IMG/VR virus record: IMGVR_UViG_3300021963_000703
Coordinates: 1 to 22,647 of that record
DNA: 22,647 nucleotides
Direction: 5' to 3' (one strand)
Source: a virus
This document shows positions 1 to 7,050 of this stretch, one piece after another. The translations under genes were made by a program, and so were the position numbers. The notes under the pieces are model-generated. The model searched no databases, was not told the origin of the DNA, and saw nothing but the letters and a program-made list of their open reading frames with translations. The stretch's first letter is position 1. Each line of letters opens with the position of its first letter.

Positions 1-1024
1 TTGTATCTGCTTCAATCCTACTTTGAGAGGCTCGCATCGCACTCTCCTTATTAGCCTTTATTTTTGCTTCACTATCTGCTCCAAAGTCTCCCAGAGTAAT
101 TTGTTTATTTTTCTTTCCTAATAGATGATTTTCGCGATTAATATCTTTATATGCTTCTTTTAATTTTTCTGCCAGGTCATAACGATCTTTTTCAGCTTTA
201 CTCATTGGCACTTCATTTTGCTTACCTGTTCTTGGATCTGTGAATATTTTGTTGCCGCGAGCGTTAGCTTCGTCTTCTGCTTTTTTTGCTTTCTTTTGTG
301 CTTCGTCTATATAGATTGCCAGTTTACCGAATGATGTTATTAGACTATCATTAACGGATTTAGCAATAGCATCTATGGCTGTTTGATATTTTGCCAGTTG
401 TGCTATTTGAGCATCTTTGAAAGGATCATTAGCAGCGTTAAGTTTAGTGAAGTCTAACTTATTTGCTGTCTTACCAAATATATCTACAGCCAGTGCGGCT
501 CTTTTCGCTGGATCTTCTATGGCTGCCAGTTTGCCTACAGCATCACGAAGTACATCGCCTGTATTGCGGACATTGCCACCAGCATCTCTAACGAACACAC
601 CCAGCTTTTGAAACGCCTTTTGTGCTGTCTCATTGCCCATCGCGGCTTCGCCCAGATTTTGATTTAGTTTTGCCGCTAATGTTGAAAAGTCTTCTGTCTT
701 ACCACCAGCATCTACCAGGCTATTCTTAAAATTGTTTAAGGCACCAGCACTAATACCAGTGGCACTACTAATATCATCTAATTCATCTGCCAGTTGTACT
801 GCTCTTAATCCCAGAGCAGCGAAGGCACCTGCGGCCGCAGCGGCACCCAAGCCCAGGGGTCCCAGTTTACCTACAATACCGCCTATAGTATTAGATAGTG
901 GACCGCCCACTGCTGCTAAATTTTGTAAATCGCTGGTTAATCCATCTACACCTTTACGAAGATTATTAAGTTGATTAACACCTTCTGTTTTAATTCTTAA
1001 TACGAAGTCTTGAATTGCTGCCAT
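1..1024 (-). CDS. Tail tape measure protein, N-terminal part (runs off the window)
   Basis: The frame opens with ATG at 1024-1022, eight bases after the stop of the preceding gene, and stays open to the window edge; 341 codons are visible. A tape measure sets tail length and is threaded inside the tail tube. The visible part fits the family. It starts with a short amphipathic segment, followed by an Ala/Gly-rich hydrophobic stretch at about residues 44-75. Next comes a segment reading DDISSATGIS at about 83-92, the usual start of the tape-measure core, and then Lys/Ala-rich helical sequence with many charged heptads. Its place directly after the frameshifting chaperone and the gp10-like gene is the classical siphovirus order. 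The full protein is expected to be far longer, so length and any C-terminal lytic or membrane domains cannot be judged here. Confidence 0.85.
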   Translation of the reverse strand, partial: MAAIQDFVLRIKTEGVNQLNNLRKGVDGLTSDLQNLAAVGGPLSNTIGGIVGKLGPLGLGAAAAAGAFAALGLRAVQLADELDDISSATGISAGALNNFKNSLVDAGGKTEDFSTLAAKLNQNLGEAAMGNETAQKAFQKLGVFVRDAGGNVRNTGDVLRDAVGKLAAIEDPAKRAALAVDIFGKTANKLDFTKLNAANDPFKDAQIAQLAKYQTAIDAIAKSVNDSLITSFGKLAIYIDEAQKKAKKAEDEANARGNKIFTDPRTGKQNEVPMSKAEKDRYDLAEKLKEAYKDINRENHLLGKKNKQITLGDFGADSEAKIKANKESAMRASQSRIEADT

Positions 1025-1032
1025 ATTTTATT

Positions 1033-1305
1033 TCACTTAGGTTGTTTCTTTATATACTCTTGTATAAACTTTTCTGTGGGTTTGGTCATACCTTGTGGGG
1101 CTTGATTACTATAACCCTCATCTAATCTCTGTGCGTAAGGATATTCTGCCCGTATTTCATTGCCCTGTAATCTTGTTCTACTGCGAGCATTACCACTGCG
1201 AACTGGAGTTTCTCGCTTAAAATAGTCATAGGCTTCTCGGGCCAGATTATTAGGATCCAGTGCCCGTTCCAGTTCATTAATGCGTTTGACTATTTCACCT
1301 GCCAT
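1033..1305 (-). CDS. HK97 gp10-like tail-component protein
   Basis: This is a 90-aa protein. The N-terminal helix (about residues 5-28) is followed by TPVRSGNARSRT (about 33-44), then a YPYAQRLDEG segment and GMTKPTEKFI near the C-terminus. That sequence of blocks (a TPVRTGxLRxS-type motif, then a YAxxLExG-type motif, then a late MxPT-type motif) is the signature of the HK97 gp10 family of minor tail or tail-completion proteins. The start codon overlaps the stop of the chaperone extension as TAATG, so the two are probably translationally coupled. In most siphoviruses the gp10-type gene lies before the major tail protein; here it lies between chaperone and tape measure, so its exact role may differ. 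The family call rests on motif memory, not on a search. Confidence 0.65.
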   Translation of the reverse strand: MAGEIVKRINELERALDPNNLAREAYDYFKRETPVRSGNARSRTRLQGNEIRAEYPYAQRLDEGYSNQAPQGMTKPTEKFIQEYIKKQPK

Positions 1306-1861
1306 TATTGTTTGTCCTTGTTTCTAACTCGTTCCAGGGCTGCCATCATTTCTTCTTGACTTAATTTCGGTGTTGGATTTTTTCCAGAAGCCTGTTCGTG
1401 TTGATATTGTTCCCAAGACATCATTACATCATAGATCATTAAATCATAGGTAGTGGCTGATTCACGAACTACACTGGGCAGCACTCCGTATTGTTTAGCC
1501 ATCATACCTATGTTTATCATTTCTATGCTTGCCCAGTCGTTGGTGTTGATGCCTTGGCTTTTGACTTTCCCAGGAATTCATTGATCTTTACAAGTAAGGT
1601 TAGTGTAAGATCCACAGGTAATATTTCTTCCTGTGTAATAGCCGGTGTGCCATCTTCTTTGAGAATGATCTTACGCAATAAGTCGTTTAACTTATCGCTG
1701 TCCTGATCCTGCTGTAATCTATAGAACTCAAAATAGGTTGAGATAGTCATTTGATCCAGCATATGAAACTCTATGGTTTCACCATATTGTTCTACGACTT
1801 CTGCTTCATCTAACACTATTTTTGTTAGTTCTGGTTTCTTTGCGAATTTACTAATATCCAT
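1305..1861 (-). CDS. Tail assembly chaperone, long -1 frameshift product (gpGT-like)
   Basis: Residues 1-99 are shared with the short chaperone. At 1571-1565 the minus strand reads GGGAAAG, in phase G-GGA-AAG, the same slippery heptamer used for lambda gpG-T. Slipping back one base continues the reading as GTC AAA AGC with no stop for 86 more codons, ending at 1305, for about 185 aa in total. The extension enters the frame whose first ATG is at 1520. It carries a block typical of the T part of such proteins (MMAKQYGVLPSVV, then a helix with YDLMIYDVMMSWEQYQ). The long form is expected to bind the tape measure and recruit tail-tube subunits during assembly. No strong downstream pseudoknot was identified, which is also true for several known sites of this class. 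Confidence 0.82.
1523..1861 (-). CDS. Tail assembly chaperone, short form (gpG-like)
   Basis: This 112-aa protein starts at ATG 1861, three bases after the stop of the preceding gene. It is acidic and helical with a segment ILKEDGTPAI that resembles other gpG-type chaperones (metal- or tail-protein-binding alpha/beta proteins), and it ends with a Thr/Ala-rich tail. Its position between the major tail gene and the tape measure, plus the lambda-type slippery site near its 3' end (codons 98-99), supports the role. As in lambda, the short form would be the main product and the frameshifted form a minority. If the frameshift were absent, the frame at 1520-1305 would have to be a separate gene; nothing resembling a good ribosome binding site precedes its ATG. 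Confidence 0.8.
   Translation of the reverse strand: MDISKFAKKPELTKIVLDEAEVVEQYGETIEFHMLDQMTISTYFEFYRLQQDQDSDKLNDLLRKIILKEDGTPAITQEEILPVDLTLTLLVKINEFLGKSKAKASTPTTGQA
1565..1571 (-). other. Programmed -1 frameshift slippery heptamer GGGAAAG
   Basis: The heptamer is in the correct phase (G GGA AAG; codons 98 and 99 of the chaperone). The -1 frame after it is open into the conserved chaperone extension. It is identical to the lambda G-T slippery sequence. Confidence 0.85.
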
Positions 1862-1864
1862 AAA

Positions 1865-2038
1865 TCATCGTCCTTCATATCGTTGTTTTAGGTAATGAAC
1901 CGTAGCCAGTACGAACTTCATTCTAACTTCTGCCTGTTCCAAGTCTCTCTTGGCACATCTAATTTCGTTTAATGCTTTAGCTACTTCTGCTTCTACACTG
2001 CGAAATATCTCATCATCTGTTTTGTCATCAAATATCAT
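1865..2038 (-). CDS. Small coiled-coil protein of unknown function
   Basis: I do not recognise this gene. The frame can be read from 2077, but the third in-frame ATG (2038-2036) has a strong ribosome binding site (GGAGG, five bases upstream), giving a 57-aa product; the longer reading would begin close to the terminator at 2083-2103 and before the promoter-like box. The product is acidic and almost wholly helical, with regularly spaced Ala/Leu/Val and charged residues (about 12-50) that suggest a coiled coil. It is the first gene after the terminator/promoter pair and lies just before the chaperone, so a tail-assembly role is plausible but unproven. Confidence 0.65.
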   Translation of the reverse strand: MIFDDKTDDEIFRSVEAEVAKALNEIRCAKRDLEQAEVRMKFVLATVHYLKQRYEGR

Positions 2039-2058
2039 TGATACCTCCATATCATTGT

Positions 2059-2066
2059 TATTTATG
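2059..2066 (-). promoter_or_regulatory. Late-promoter-like box CATAAATA
   Basis: It matches NATAAATA, the T4/cyanomyovirus late-promoter consensus. It lies 20 bases upstream of the ATG at 2038 and 16 bases downstream of the terminator at 2083-2103, so it would restart transcription for the chaperone-tape measure block. Confidence 0.55.
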
Positions 2067-2082
2067 CTGTCTTTCACCTGAC

Positions 2083-2103
2083 AAAAACCCGCCGAAGCGG
2101 GTA
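2083..2103 (-). terminator. Rho-independent terminator after the major tail gene
   Basis: On the minus strand a six-bp stem ACCCGC/GCGGGT closes a TTCG tetraloop (2087-2102) and is followed by five T residues. It lies 26 bases after the stop of the major tail gene. The UUCG loop and the oriented T-run make the strand clear. It would limit tail-assembly gene expression relative to the abundant capsid and tube proteins. Confidence 0.9.
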
Positions 2104-2128
2104 ATTGTCTTCTTAATTAAATTAAGAA

Positions 2129-2596
2129 TTAGGTCACGGTGTAATCGCCGGTGACGGTAATTGTCACGGGACTGATCCACACTGGACTATCTGCTGACAC
2201 CGTTGGGCTTAGACCTGTGATATAGCCGTCGCCACTGATAGTCTTACCTGTGCCGCCTGAACTTGTATCACCGAGATATAAGCTGAAGTGTGTTAGAGTC
2301 TTATTTTTGCTTAGACCAAAGATACCTTTGTTAATAGCCACAGGAGTACCTGAGCCTGTTCCAAAGAATACCGTTTGATCTAATACTAAGTTAAGATCTA
2401 AACTATTTGTTGCTGTGGTCGCAACTTGTAATTTACTACCGCTGTCTAATTGAGTCCAGGTGAAAACATCATTGGAATTATTTACCGTGACATTTTGAAT
2501 CGCTGGAATCACTAAGTCACTGGTATCTCCACTAACGCTGATGTTCAGCGTCATTTGAACGCCGGCAACGCCTGGTGCTGGAAATATGTATGCCAT
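2129..2596 (-). CDS. Major tail (tube) protein
   Basis: This 155-aa protein is rich in Thr, Ser, Val and Gly with alternating hydrophobic positions throughout, as expected of the beta-sandwich of a tail-tube subunit. It reads like an Ig-like/tube fold at both ends: an N-terminal FPAPGVAGVQMTLN and a C-terminal SPVWISPVTITVTGDYTVT. The start is ATG 2596, preceded by AAGGAAA. It follows the putative tail terminator and precedes the chaperone, which is the standard tube position, and a strong terminator closes the unit behind it, fitting a highly expressed virion protein. A fibre or decoration protein is the main alternative; no family motif was recognised with certainty. Confidence 0.7.
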   Translation of the reverse strand: MAYIFPAPGVAGVQMTLNISVSGDTSDLVIPAIQNVTVNNSNDVFTWTQLDSGSKLQVATTATNSLDLNLVLDQTVFFGTGSGTPVAINKGIFGLSKNKTLTHFSLYLGDTSSGGTGKTISGDGYITGLSPTVSADSPVWISPVTITVTGDYTVT

Positions 2597-2606
2597 ATTT
2601 TTTCCT

Positions 2607-2999
2607 TTATGCTAAATTATAAAATCTATACTGACCTTCATAGACAACTCTGTCAGCGTCTATGGTGATTGTATAATCAAACAAGCGTTTATACACGCCT
2701 GTTATGGTAGTGATATCTTTAGCACTACCGAGAATTGTCAATGCCGAATCTAAATCTGCGTTTCTATTTTTTGCGTCCATGGTTAAGAACCACCTTATTA
2801 TGGTTATTCTTTCATTGATATTTAGACTACCCAGTGTGGGTAATAATGAGTCTTCTTCAATATAAGGTTCATCCAAATACACTCTACGAGCGTTTTTCAT
2901 ATAGAGAGGATTAGTACCTTCTTGAAACGGCAGTTCCTGACTGGTCTTTATAGTACCAGTTAAGTTTGCTGTCAAATAAGTTAATAATTCTGTTCTCAT
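2607..2999 (-). CDS. Probable tail terminator / minor tail protein
   Basis: This is a 130-aa protein. A helix at the N-terminus is followed by RRVYLDEPYIEED (about residues 39-51), a central strand-rich part (ITIIRWFLTMD) and a C-terminal strand VVYEGQYRFYNLA. Its size, alpha/beta look and location between a head-tail connector candidate and the tube protein fit a lambda gpU-like tail terminator that caps the finished tail. Its ATG overlaps the stop of the previous gene as ATGA, so the two are probably coupled. The role is inferred mainly from position. Confidence 0.5.
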   Translation of the reverse strand: MRTELLTYLTANLTGTIKTSQELPFQEGTNPLYMKNARRVYLDEPYIEEDSLLPTLGSLNINERITIIRWFLTMDAKNRNADLDSALTILGSAKDITTITGVYKRLFDYTITIDADRVVYEGQYRFYNLA

Positions 3000-3502
3000 C
3001 TTGTACGAACTCTATTTACGAAAGCGGCCATCTTGTCGCTGGTATCAATTGTTCCATTTTCGCTGAAGTCATACCAGTCACCTGCTTCAATTAATTCATC
3101 AAACAATAGATTATAGCTGTCCTTGTAGAACTTAATTTTCGCAAATTCAGCACTATCAGGATTGCCAAAGTCAGCTACGCTGGGATAAACATATTCAAAT
3201 AATGCGAAATACACATTAAGATCTATGAACTCCTGCGTTCTGGCTAATATATAATCTGGATTAACAGCGGGTAGTAGGTTAGGATTTATGATCTGTGCCA
3301 TTCTACGCTGATACTCTCTCCACCAATCTGTGTTTCTTATTTGTGTAAGAATACGCTGGCTGGCTTGTTCTAAGTAATTATTGATCTCGTCTTCTGTTAA
3401 ATCTTCATTGGCTTCAAAAACGCGACTATCACGATTCGTGACATCTTCATAGGTAGCGAAACTTATGAATTCCTTATAGCTATATATAAATGTGTTATTC
3501 AT
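2996..3502 (-). CDS. Probable head-tail connector / head completion protein
   Basis: This 168-aa protein directly follows the major capsid gene. It is mainly helical with many aromatic and acidic residues: a segment ATYEDVTNRDSRVFEANEDL near the N-terminus, a helix with QASQRILTQIRNTDWW, and LFDELIEAGDWYDF near the C-terminus. The N-terminal phrase (an F/YxSxxDV-like start, then DLTEDEINNYLEQAS) looks like the opening of gp6-type adaptor proteins that sit under the portal. A role as adaptor between portal and tail fits the position. The start ATG at 3502 is 29 bases downstream of the capsid stop and is preceded by the weak site AAAGGACT. Confidence 0.6.
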   Translation of the reverse strand: MNNTFIYSYKEFISFATYEDVTNRDSRVFEANEDLTEDEINNYLEQASQRILTQIRNTDWWREYQRRMAQIINPNLLPAVNPDYILARTQEFIDLNVYFALFEYVYPSVADFGNPDSAEFAKIKFYKDSYNLLFDELIEAGDWYDFSENGTIDTSDKMAAFVNRVRTR

Positions 3503-3531
3503 TGTGATAGTCCTTTAGATTAATTTAGCAA

Positions 3532-4389
3532 TTACAGAATGCTTGAGTCAAATGCCAAGAAGCGACCATAGTTATTCTGTAGGATACCTGTACCATAGTA
3601 TGCTGAACATACGATATCGTCACCCAAGAAGCTTGCTCTACGCTGTGTCTCAATGCTGATGTCACCGATCAAGCCAAGACCGATGGCATCACGGTGGAAT
3701 ACAGCACCAGGAATGTCACCAGTTGTGCCGTTGTTGGCAATGTTAGATGTCTCATATACTGGGATACCAGCTAACATACCAACATAACCCATACGCATTG
3801 CTTCGTTGGAAACATCGCTGTAAGCACCGGCTGTGAATGGAACATTACCCTGTGTTGTCAATGCTGACTTCAGGTCATAAGAGATTTCTGGGTGTAATAC
3901 GCAGACCATGCCTTCTGTAGGTACAGCGGCTGCTTTTAGTTTTGCCACAGCTTGGAAGATTGAAGCTGCTGTGATTTGACCTGTGTAGTCACCAAAGCCA
4001 GCGTTGAATAAGCTGAACTTTGCTGTTAAGTCTGTGTCAATCTTACGAGCAATAGCTTCACCAAACAATTTACCTAAATCTGCTACGACATTAGAAGCGG
4101 CTGATACACGAGCCAAGTCTGTTAGTAATGTGCGAATAGCAATTGGGCTAACCGTTAATTGTGCTGTATCTGTAGATACGGCTGTGTTAGCTACTTCATT
4201 GCCTTCTGTCACAGCGGCAGCTGTTTGGATAGGATAGATTGGAACATTGACATGAGTGCCTTGACCAGCGGCCAATGTATAATTCTTTACGAGACCACGC
4301 ATAATGCTTCTCTCGCTGGCAACGAACATTGCTTCCTGAATAATTTCGGGTAGTAAGTCGTTGAGTGTTGTGGTTGTTGAACCTGCCAT
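3532..4389 (-). CDS. Major capsid protein
   Basis: This is a 285-aa protein. It begins with a helical N-arm (DLLPEIIQEAMFVASERSIM) followed by GTHVNVPIYP and repeated strand segments (AAAVTEGNEVANTAVSTDTAQLTVSPIAIRTLLTDL split by turns), then a long spine-like helix with EAIARKIDTDLTAKF. A central block reads GMVCVLHPEISYDL, and the C-terminal half contains GMLAGIPVYE, AVFHRDAIGLGL and RRASFLGDDIV. This is the usual progression of a HK97-fold coat protein (N-arm, E-loop-like strands, spine helix, P-domain and A-domain). The ribosome binding site AAGGAG precedes the ATG. The gene directly follows a separate scaffold gene and there is no protease gene in the block, so assembly probably uses a removable scaffold instead of a cleaved delta domain. 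Confidence 0.88.
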   Translation of the reverse strand: MAGSTTTTLNDLLPEIIQEAMFVASERSIMRGLVKNYTLAAGQGTHVNVPIYPIQTAAAVTEGNEVANTAVSTDTAQLTVSPIAIRTLLTDLARVSAASNVVADLGKLFGEAIARKIDTDLTAKFSLFNAGFGDYTGQITAASIFQAVAKLKAAAVPTEGMVCVLHPEISYDLKSALTTQGNVPFTAGAYSDVSNEAMRMGYVGMLAGIPVYETSNIANNGTTGDIPGAVFHRDAIGLGLIGDISIETQRRASFLGDDIVCSAYYGTGILQNNYGRFLAFDSSIL

Positions 4390-4411
4390 ATTATATTCTC
4401 CTTAATGAATT

Positions 4412-5086
4412 TTAGGCTAATCCTGCTGTCTTGCGATAGTCAGCATAGATTTTTCTGTGCTCGGGATTTTTCATATCCAGTTTAGTTATATCAACTTTCT
4501 TTGTAGTATTGCCTGTGACATTGCTGCGAGTATTAGTTGTCGCAGGTGCTGCTGACACGAAATGCGGATTGTTTTGTAGCCACGACTGAACGAAACTATC
4601 CACACTTACGGGCTTGCCGCTGTCATCATAGCGAACAGAACCTTTTTCATCTAATACTTCAACTTCACCTTCTGGACTAAGTCTAACTTGACTGCGAATC
4701 AATGCTTTGACTTGATCTGGATTAACAGCACGATATCGTGCCGCGGCATCTACAATAGGAGTCTCTACTTTGAAACTTTCTATTACTCTATCCCGTTTTT
4801 GAATTTCTGCGTCCTTCTTGGCCGCTAATTCTTGAATAACGCGATCAAACTCTCCACGCTTGAGTTGTTGTTCTTGTTGAATCTTTTGATGCTCACTGAC
4901 AATCTGCCTGAGGGTATCTGGATCTCCAAGTTCTTCATACTTTGAAGTATATTTCTTTTCCAGTTGACTTTTGGTCTTTGCCAGAATAGCATTTACTTCT
5001 TCTTGAGTGAAAGTTTTTACGGTTGCCTGATTTTCATTTTGAGAAGTATCAGTATCTTCTTTTGCCGATGTTTCTTGTTGGGTCAT
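4412..5086 (-). CDS. Capsid scaffolding protein
   Basis: This is a 224-aa, highly charged protein with a disordered Gln/Thr/Asp/Glu-rich N-terminus. It has a long coiled-coil region at about residues 28-108 (FTQEEVNAILAKTKSQLEKK onward, then heptads rich in Gln/Glu/Lys). A compact middle domain contains AAARYRAVNPDQVKALIRSQV, and a basic C-terminal segment reads DMKNPEHRKIYADYRKTAGL. Scaffold proteins guide coat assembly and leave the prohead; the coiled coil, charge, short basic C-terminus and position just before the coat gene fit well. The NPDQVKAL-type block is shared with many phage scaffold-like proteins. The start ATG 5086 is preceded by GCGAGGA, and a promoter-like box plus a leader hairpin lie just upstream. 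Confidence 0.8.
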   Translation of the reverse strand: MTQQETSAKEDTDTSQNENQATVKTFTQEEVNAILAKTKSQLEKKYTSKYEELGDPDTLRQIVSEHQKIQQEQQLKRGEFDRVIQELAAKKDAEIQKRDRVIESFKVETPIVDAAARYRAVNPDQVKALIRSQVRLSPEGEVEVLDEKGSVRYDDSGKPVSVDSFVQSWLQNNPHFVSAAPATTNTRSNVTGNTTKKVDITKLDMKNPEHRKIYADYRKTAGLA

Positions 5087-5119
5087 CGTAGTCCTCGCCT
5101 CTTTAAGAGTTAATGTTGT

Positions 5120-5137
5120 GAATAGATATTTCTATTC
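5120..5137 (-). other. Leader stem-loop after the promoter box
   Basis: A perfect six-bp stem GAATAG/CTATTC with a six-base loop starts six bases after the TATAAATA box at 5144-5151, close to where the mRNA should begin. No T-run follows, so it is not an intrinsic terminator. Confidence 0.45.
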
Positions 5138-5143
5138 GTTATA

Positions 5144-5151
5144 TATTTATA
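5144..5151 (-). promoter_or_regulatory. Late-promoter-like box TATAAATA (scaffold-capsid unit)
   Basis: This exact T4-late consensus octamer lies in the only sizeable gap between portal-side genes and the scaffold gene, 57 bases upstream of the scaffold ATG. It would drive scaffold, coat, connector, tail terminator and tube genes up to the terminator at 2083-2103. Confidence 0.55.
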
Positions 5152-5156
5152 TATTA

Positions 5157-5462
5157 TTATTCTTTTAGGCCCGCTAATATATTTTTAGCCCAGGTTAAAC
5201 CAGCTGGTCCTCCCCAGAGTAAGTAAGCCTGTGTGCCCGGAGTATTCTCACCAGGTTTATAGTAAGTTTTAGCACGACTGAGGAAACTATAAGTTCTCTT
5301 AACTATGTCCAAACTTACATTATCACGATTAATAAATTGGCGTGCTCTGGCCAGGCCCACGGCTGTGCCACCTTGACGACTTCGGGCACTGGCAATGCGA
5401 AGTTTTAGTCCCTGTTTGGCAGCATCCGCCATTGCTTGTGTGGGTTTATAAGTTTCTGCCAT
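5157..5462 (-). CDS. Small conserved phage-module protein (function unknown)
   Basis: This is a 101-aa basic protein. The phrases PTQAMADAAKQGLKLR, GGTAVGLARARQFINRD, DIVKRTYSFLSRAKTYYK and QAYLLWGGPAGLTWAKN form a recognisable conserved pattern. In other phages I recall the same pattern (QGLxLR, GGTxVGxARAR, KRMxSYFxRH, LLWGGDAGxxWA) fused to or beside prohead proteases and head-morphogenesis proteins. The missing partner domain makes this a stand-alone version. Its ATG overlaps the portal stop as TAATG, so it is translationally coupled to the portal. A structural or DNA-binding role in head assembly is possible; no catalytic motif is visible. Confidence 0.65.
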   Translation of the reverse strand: MAETYKPTQAMADAAKQGLKLRIASARSRQGGTAVGLARARQFINRDNVSLDIVKRTYSFLSRAKTYYKPGENTPGTQAYLLWGGPAGLTWAKNILAGLKE

Positions 5463-7021
5463 TAATTATTTGCCGCTGCCTGAGCACCGGCTTCTATGAT
5501 ATCATCCAGAGATAATTCTGGATGTAATGCCAGAATCTCATCATTACTATAACCTTCCATTAGCATATCTTGAATATGTTGTAATCTATCTTGTTGGCTT
5601 ACATTGGCTAAACTTGGGTGCTCACCTTCTGTGCTCACGGGTAATACTATTTCTGGCTGTTCGCCTTCTAATTGTTGTTCTGTGCCCAGTTGTGCTTCTA
5701 ATATTTCAATGTCTAATAATTCGGCTATGCGACTATCTATCTCTGTTTGAACTTCACTGCGAGGACTTAATAATTTAATTTTAGCGTACTGATCCAGTTC
5801 ATTGTCTGTATTATGAAGTGCGAAGTTATCTGGATAATCTATTTCACCATCCCAGACATAACCCATATATTCATAGATAATCTGCCAGACTTGTTCTTCT
5901 GCCAGTTCAAGATTATCTGCGATACTGCTCAGTCTTGCGTTAAGTAATTGGAACTCCGTTTCAATGGCAATGCCTGACATCTCACGAGTTTCTGTTGCTC
6001 TTACCGCACCAACATTACCCATACTATCAATCATCTTCTTACGATTGTTAATTGATGTATAGATCTTATCTATCTGTCCGCCTTCAAATTGTAGGACATA
6101 GGGTTTTAAGTTAGGATCCAGGTTCTCTTCCATGGTGATAACTTGTCCTGCTGCCGCTCCCTGAGCGTTAGTGCCTGCTGTGGCCACCAAACTGGGATGC
6201 GTGTCCAGTCTTATTGAATCATAGACTTCAGCCAGTTCATTATAAATCATACGCTGTTGATCCGCGATGTCATCCACTAAACTATTACCCAGACCACGCA
6301 CCGGACTGCGTTCAGCATAAGCACAGACAAAGGGTAGATAGCCCAGGCCATTTACTTCTACATTCATATCTATGATTCGCTCTTGTTGCGTGTTTAAGTT
6401 ATAAGTTGTAATTGAATCATATGTCCATTCTTTGACCACGGTTTCAGTGCCATTGACTTCTTCAACATATTTGATATATTCCAGTGCGTATCCACCATTG
6501 GGTTGCCTCTTCCAACGCCAGTCTGTGACTGCCAGGGGATTATACATACTTAGATAAGGTCTCGCACCCAAGGCCTGTTCATCTGCCAGAGTGATCGCGC
6601 CTACATCAGGCTTGGCCACGCAGATCCAGACATGTCCAAATACGCTGGTCCAGGTTGCCACATCTTTCATAAACGCATTTAGATTTCTACCATCCAGGTC
6701 AGCGTCTTCACAGATATCTTCTATTGTGGGATTGTCTTCTAACACGCCGAAGTCTCGCTGTGGTTCTGTTCTAAACAAGAAGCTGGTATATAAACTAATT
6801 AAACTGCGAACTTGATTATCCAGTGGTGTGTTGTTTAATCTAACTGCGTATTGGCTGTCTGTTTCCAGTGCGTATCTCTGTAAGTAGGCACCTTCACGGT
6901 ATGCTTGTCCACCTGTGAAACTATCAAGCAGAAACTTCCAGCGTAATTGATTACGGCTGTAAGTTGTATTTCCTGCTGTTGCCTGCAGGTAAGCATTTTG
7001 GAATGTCTGGAGTTCTGCCAT
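5462..7021 (-). CDS. Portal protein
   Basis: This is a 519-aa protein. The portal is the dodecameric ring at one capsid vertex through which DNA enters and leaves. The N-terminal region contains GGQAYREGAYLQRYALETDS and a following AVRLNNTPLDNQVRSLISLY segment, which matches the opening of DUF4055-type portal proteins. It continues with the mixed strand/helix wing and ends in an acidic, Glu/Gln-rich C-terminus (about 430-519) typical of the portal crown. It directly follows the large terminase, the usual order. The ATG at 7021 has the site AAAGGAG. The length (about 520 aa) suits the family. An NATAAATA box overlaps the end of the terminase gene upstream. Confidence 0.87.
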   Translation of the reverse strand: MAELQTFQNAYLQATAGNTTYSRNQLRWKFLLDSFTGGQAYREGAYLQRYALETDSQYAVRLNNTPLDNQVRSLISLYTSFLFRTEPQRDFGVLEDNPTIEDICEDADLDGRNLNAFMKDVATWTSVFGHVWICVAKPDVGAITLADEQALGARPYLSMYNPLAVTDWRWKRQPNGGYALEYIKYVEEVNGTETVVKEWTYDSITTYNLNTQQERIIDMNVEVNGLGYLPFVCAYAERSPVRGLGNSLVDDIADQQRMIYNELAEVYDSIRLDTHPSLVATAGTNAQGAAAGQVITMEENLDPNLKPYVLQFEGGQIDKIYTSINNRKKMIDSMGNVGAVRATETREMSGIAIETEFQLLNARLSSIADNLELAEEQVWQIIYEYMGYVWDGEIDYPDNFALHNTDNELDQYAKIKLLSPRSEVQTEIDSRIAELLDIEILEAQLGTEQQLEGEQPEIVLPVSTEGEHPSLANVSQQDRLQHIQDMLMEGYSNDEILALHPELSLDDIIEAGAQAAANN

Positions 7022-7042
7022 TAATGGCTCCTTTTAATAGTA

Positions 7043-7050
7043 TATTTATA
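7043..7050 (-). promoter_or_regulatory. Late-promoter-like box TATAAATA (portal unit)
   Basis: The exact octamer overlaps the terminase stop codon (7046-7048) and lies 21 bases before the portal ATG. It continues as TACTATT, close to the extended T4 late consensus TATAAATACTATT apart from two extra bases. Confidence 0.55.

Noticed and set aside
1305-1520. Separate 71-aa gene after the tail chaperone
   Set aside because: There is no ribosome binding site before its ATG, and the lambda-type slippery heptamer fuses this frame to the upstream gene; annotated as a frameshift product instead.
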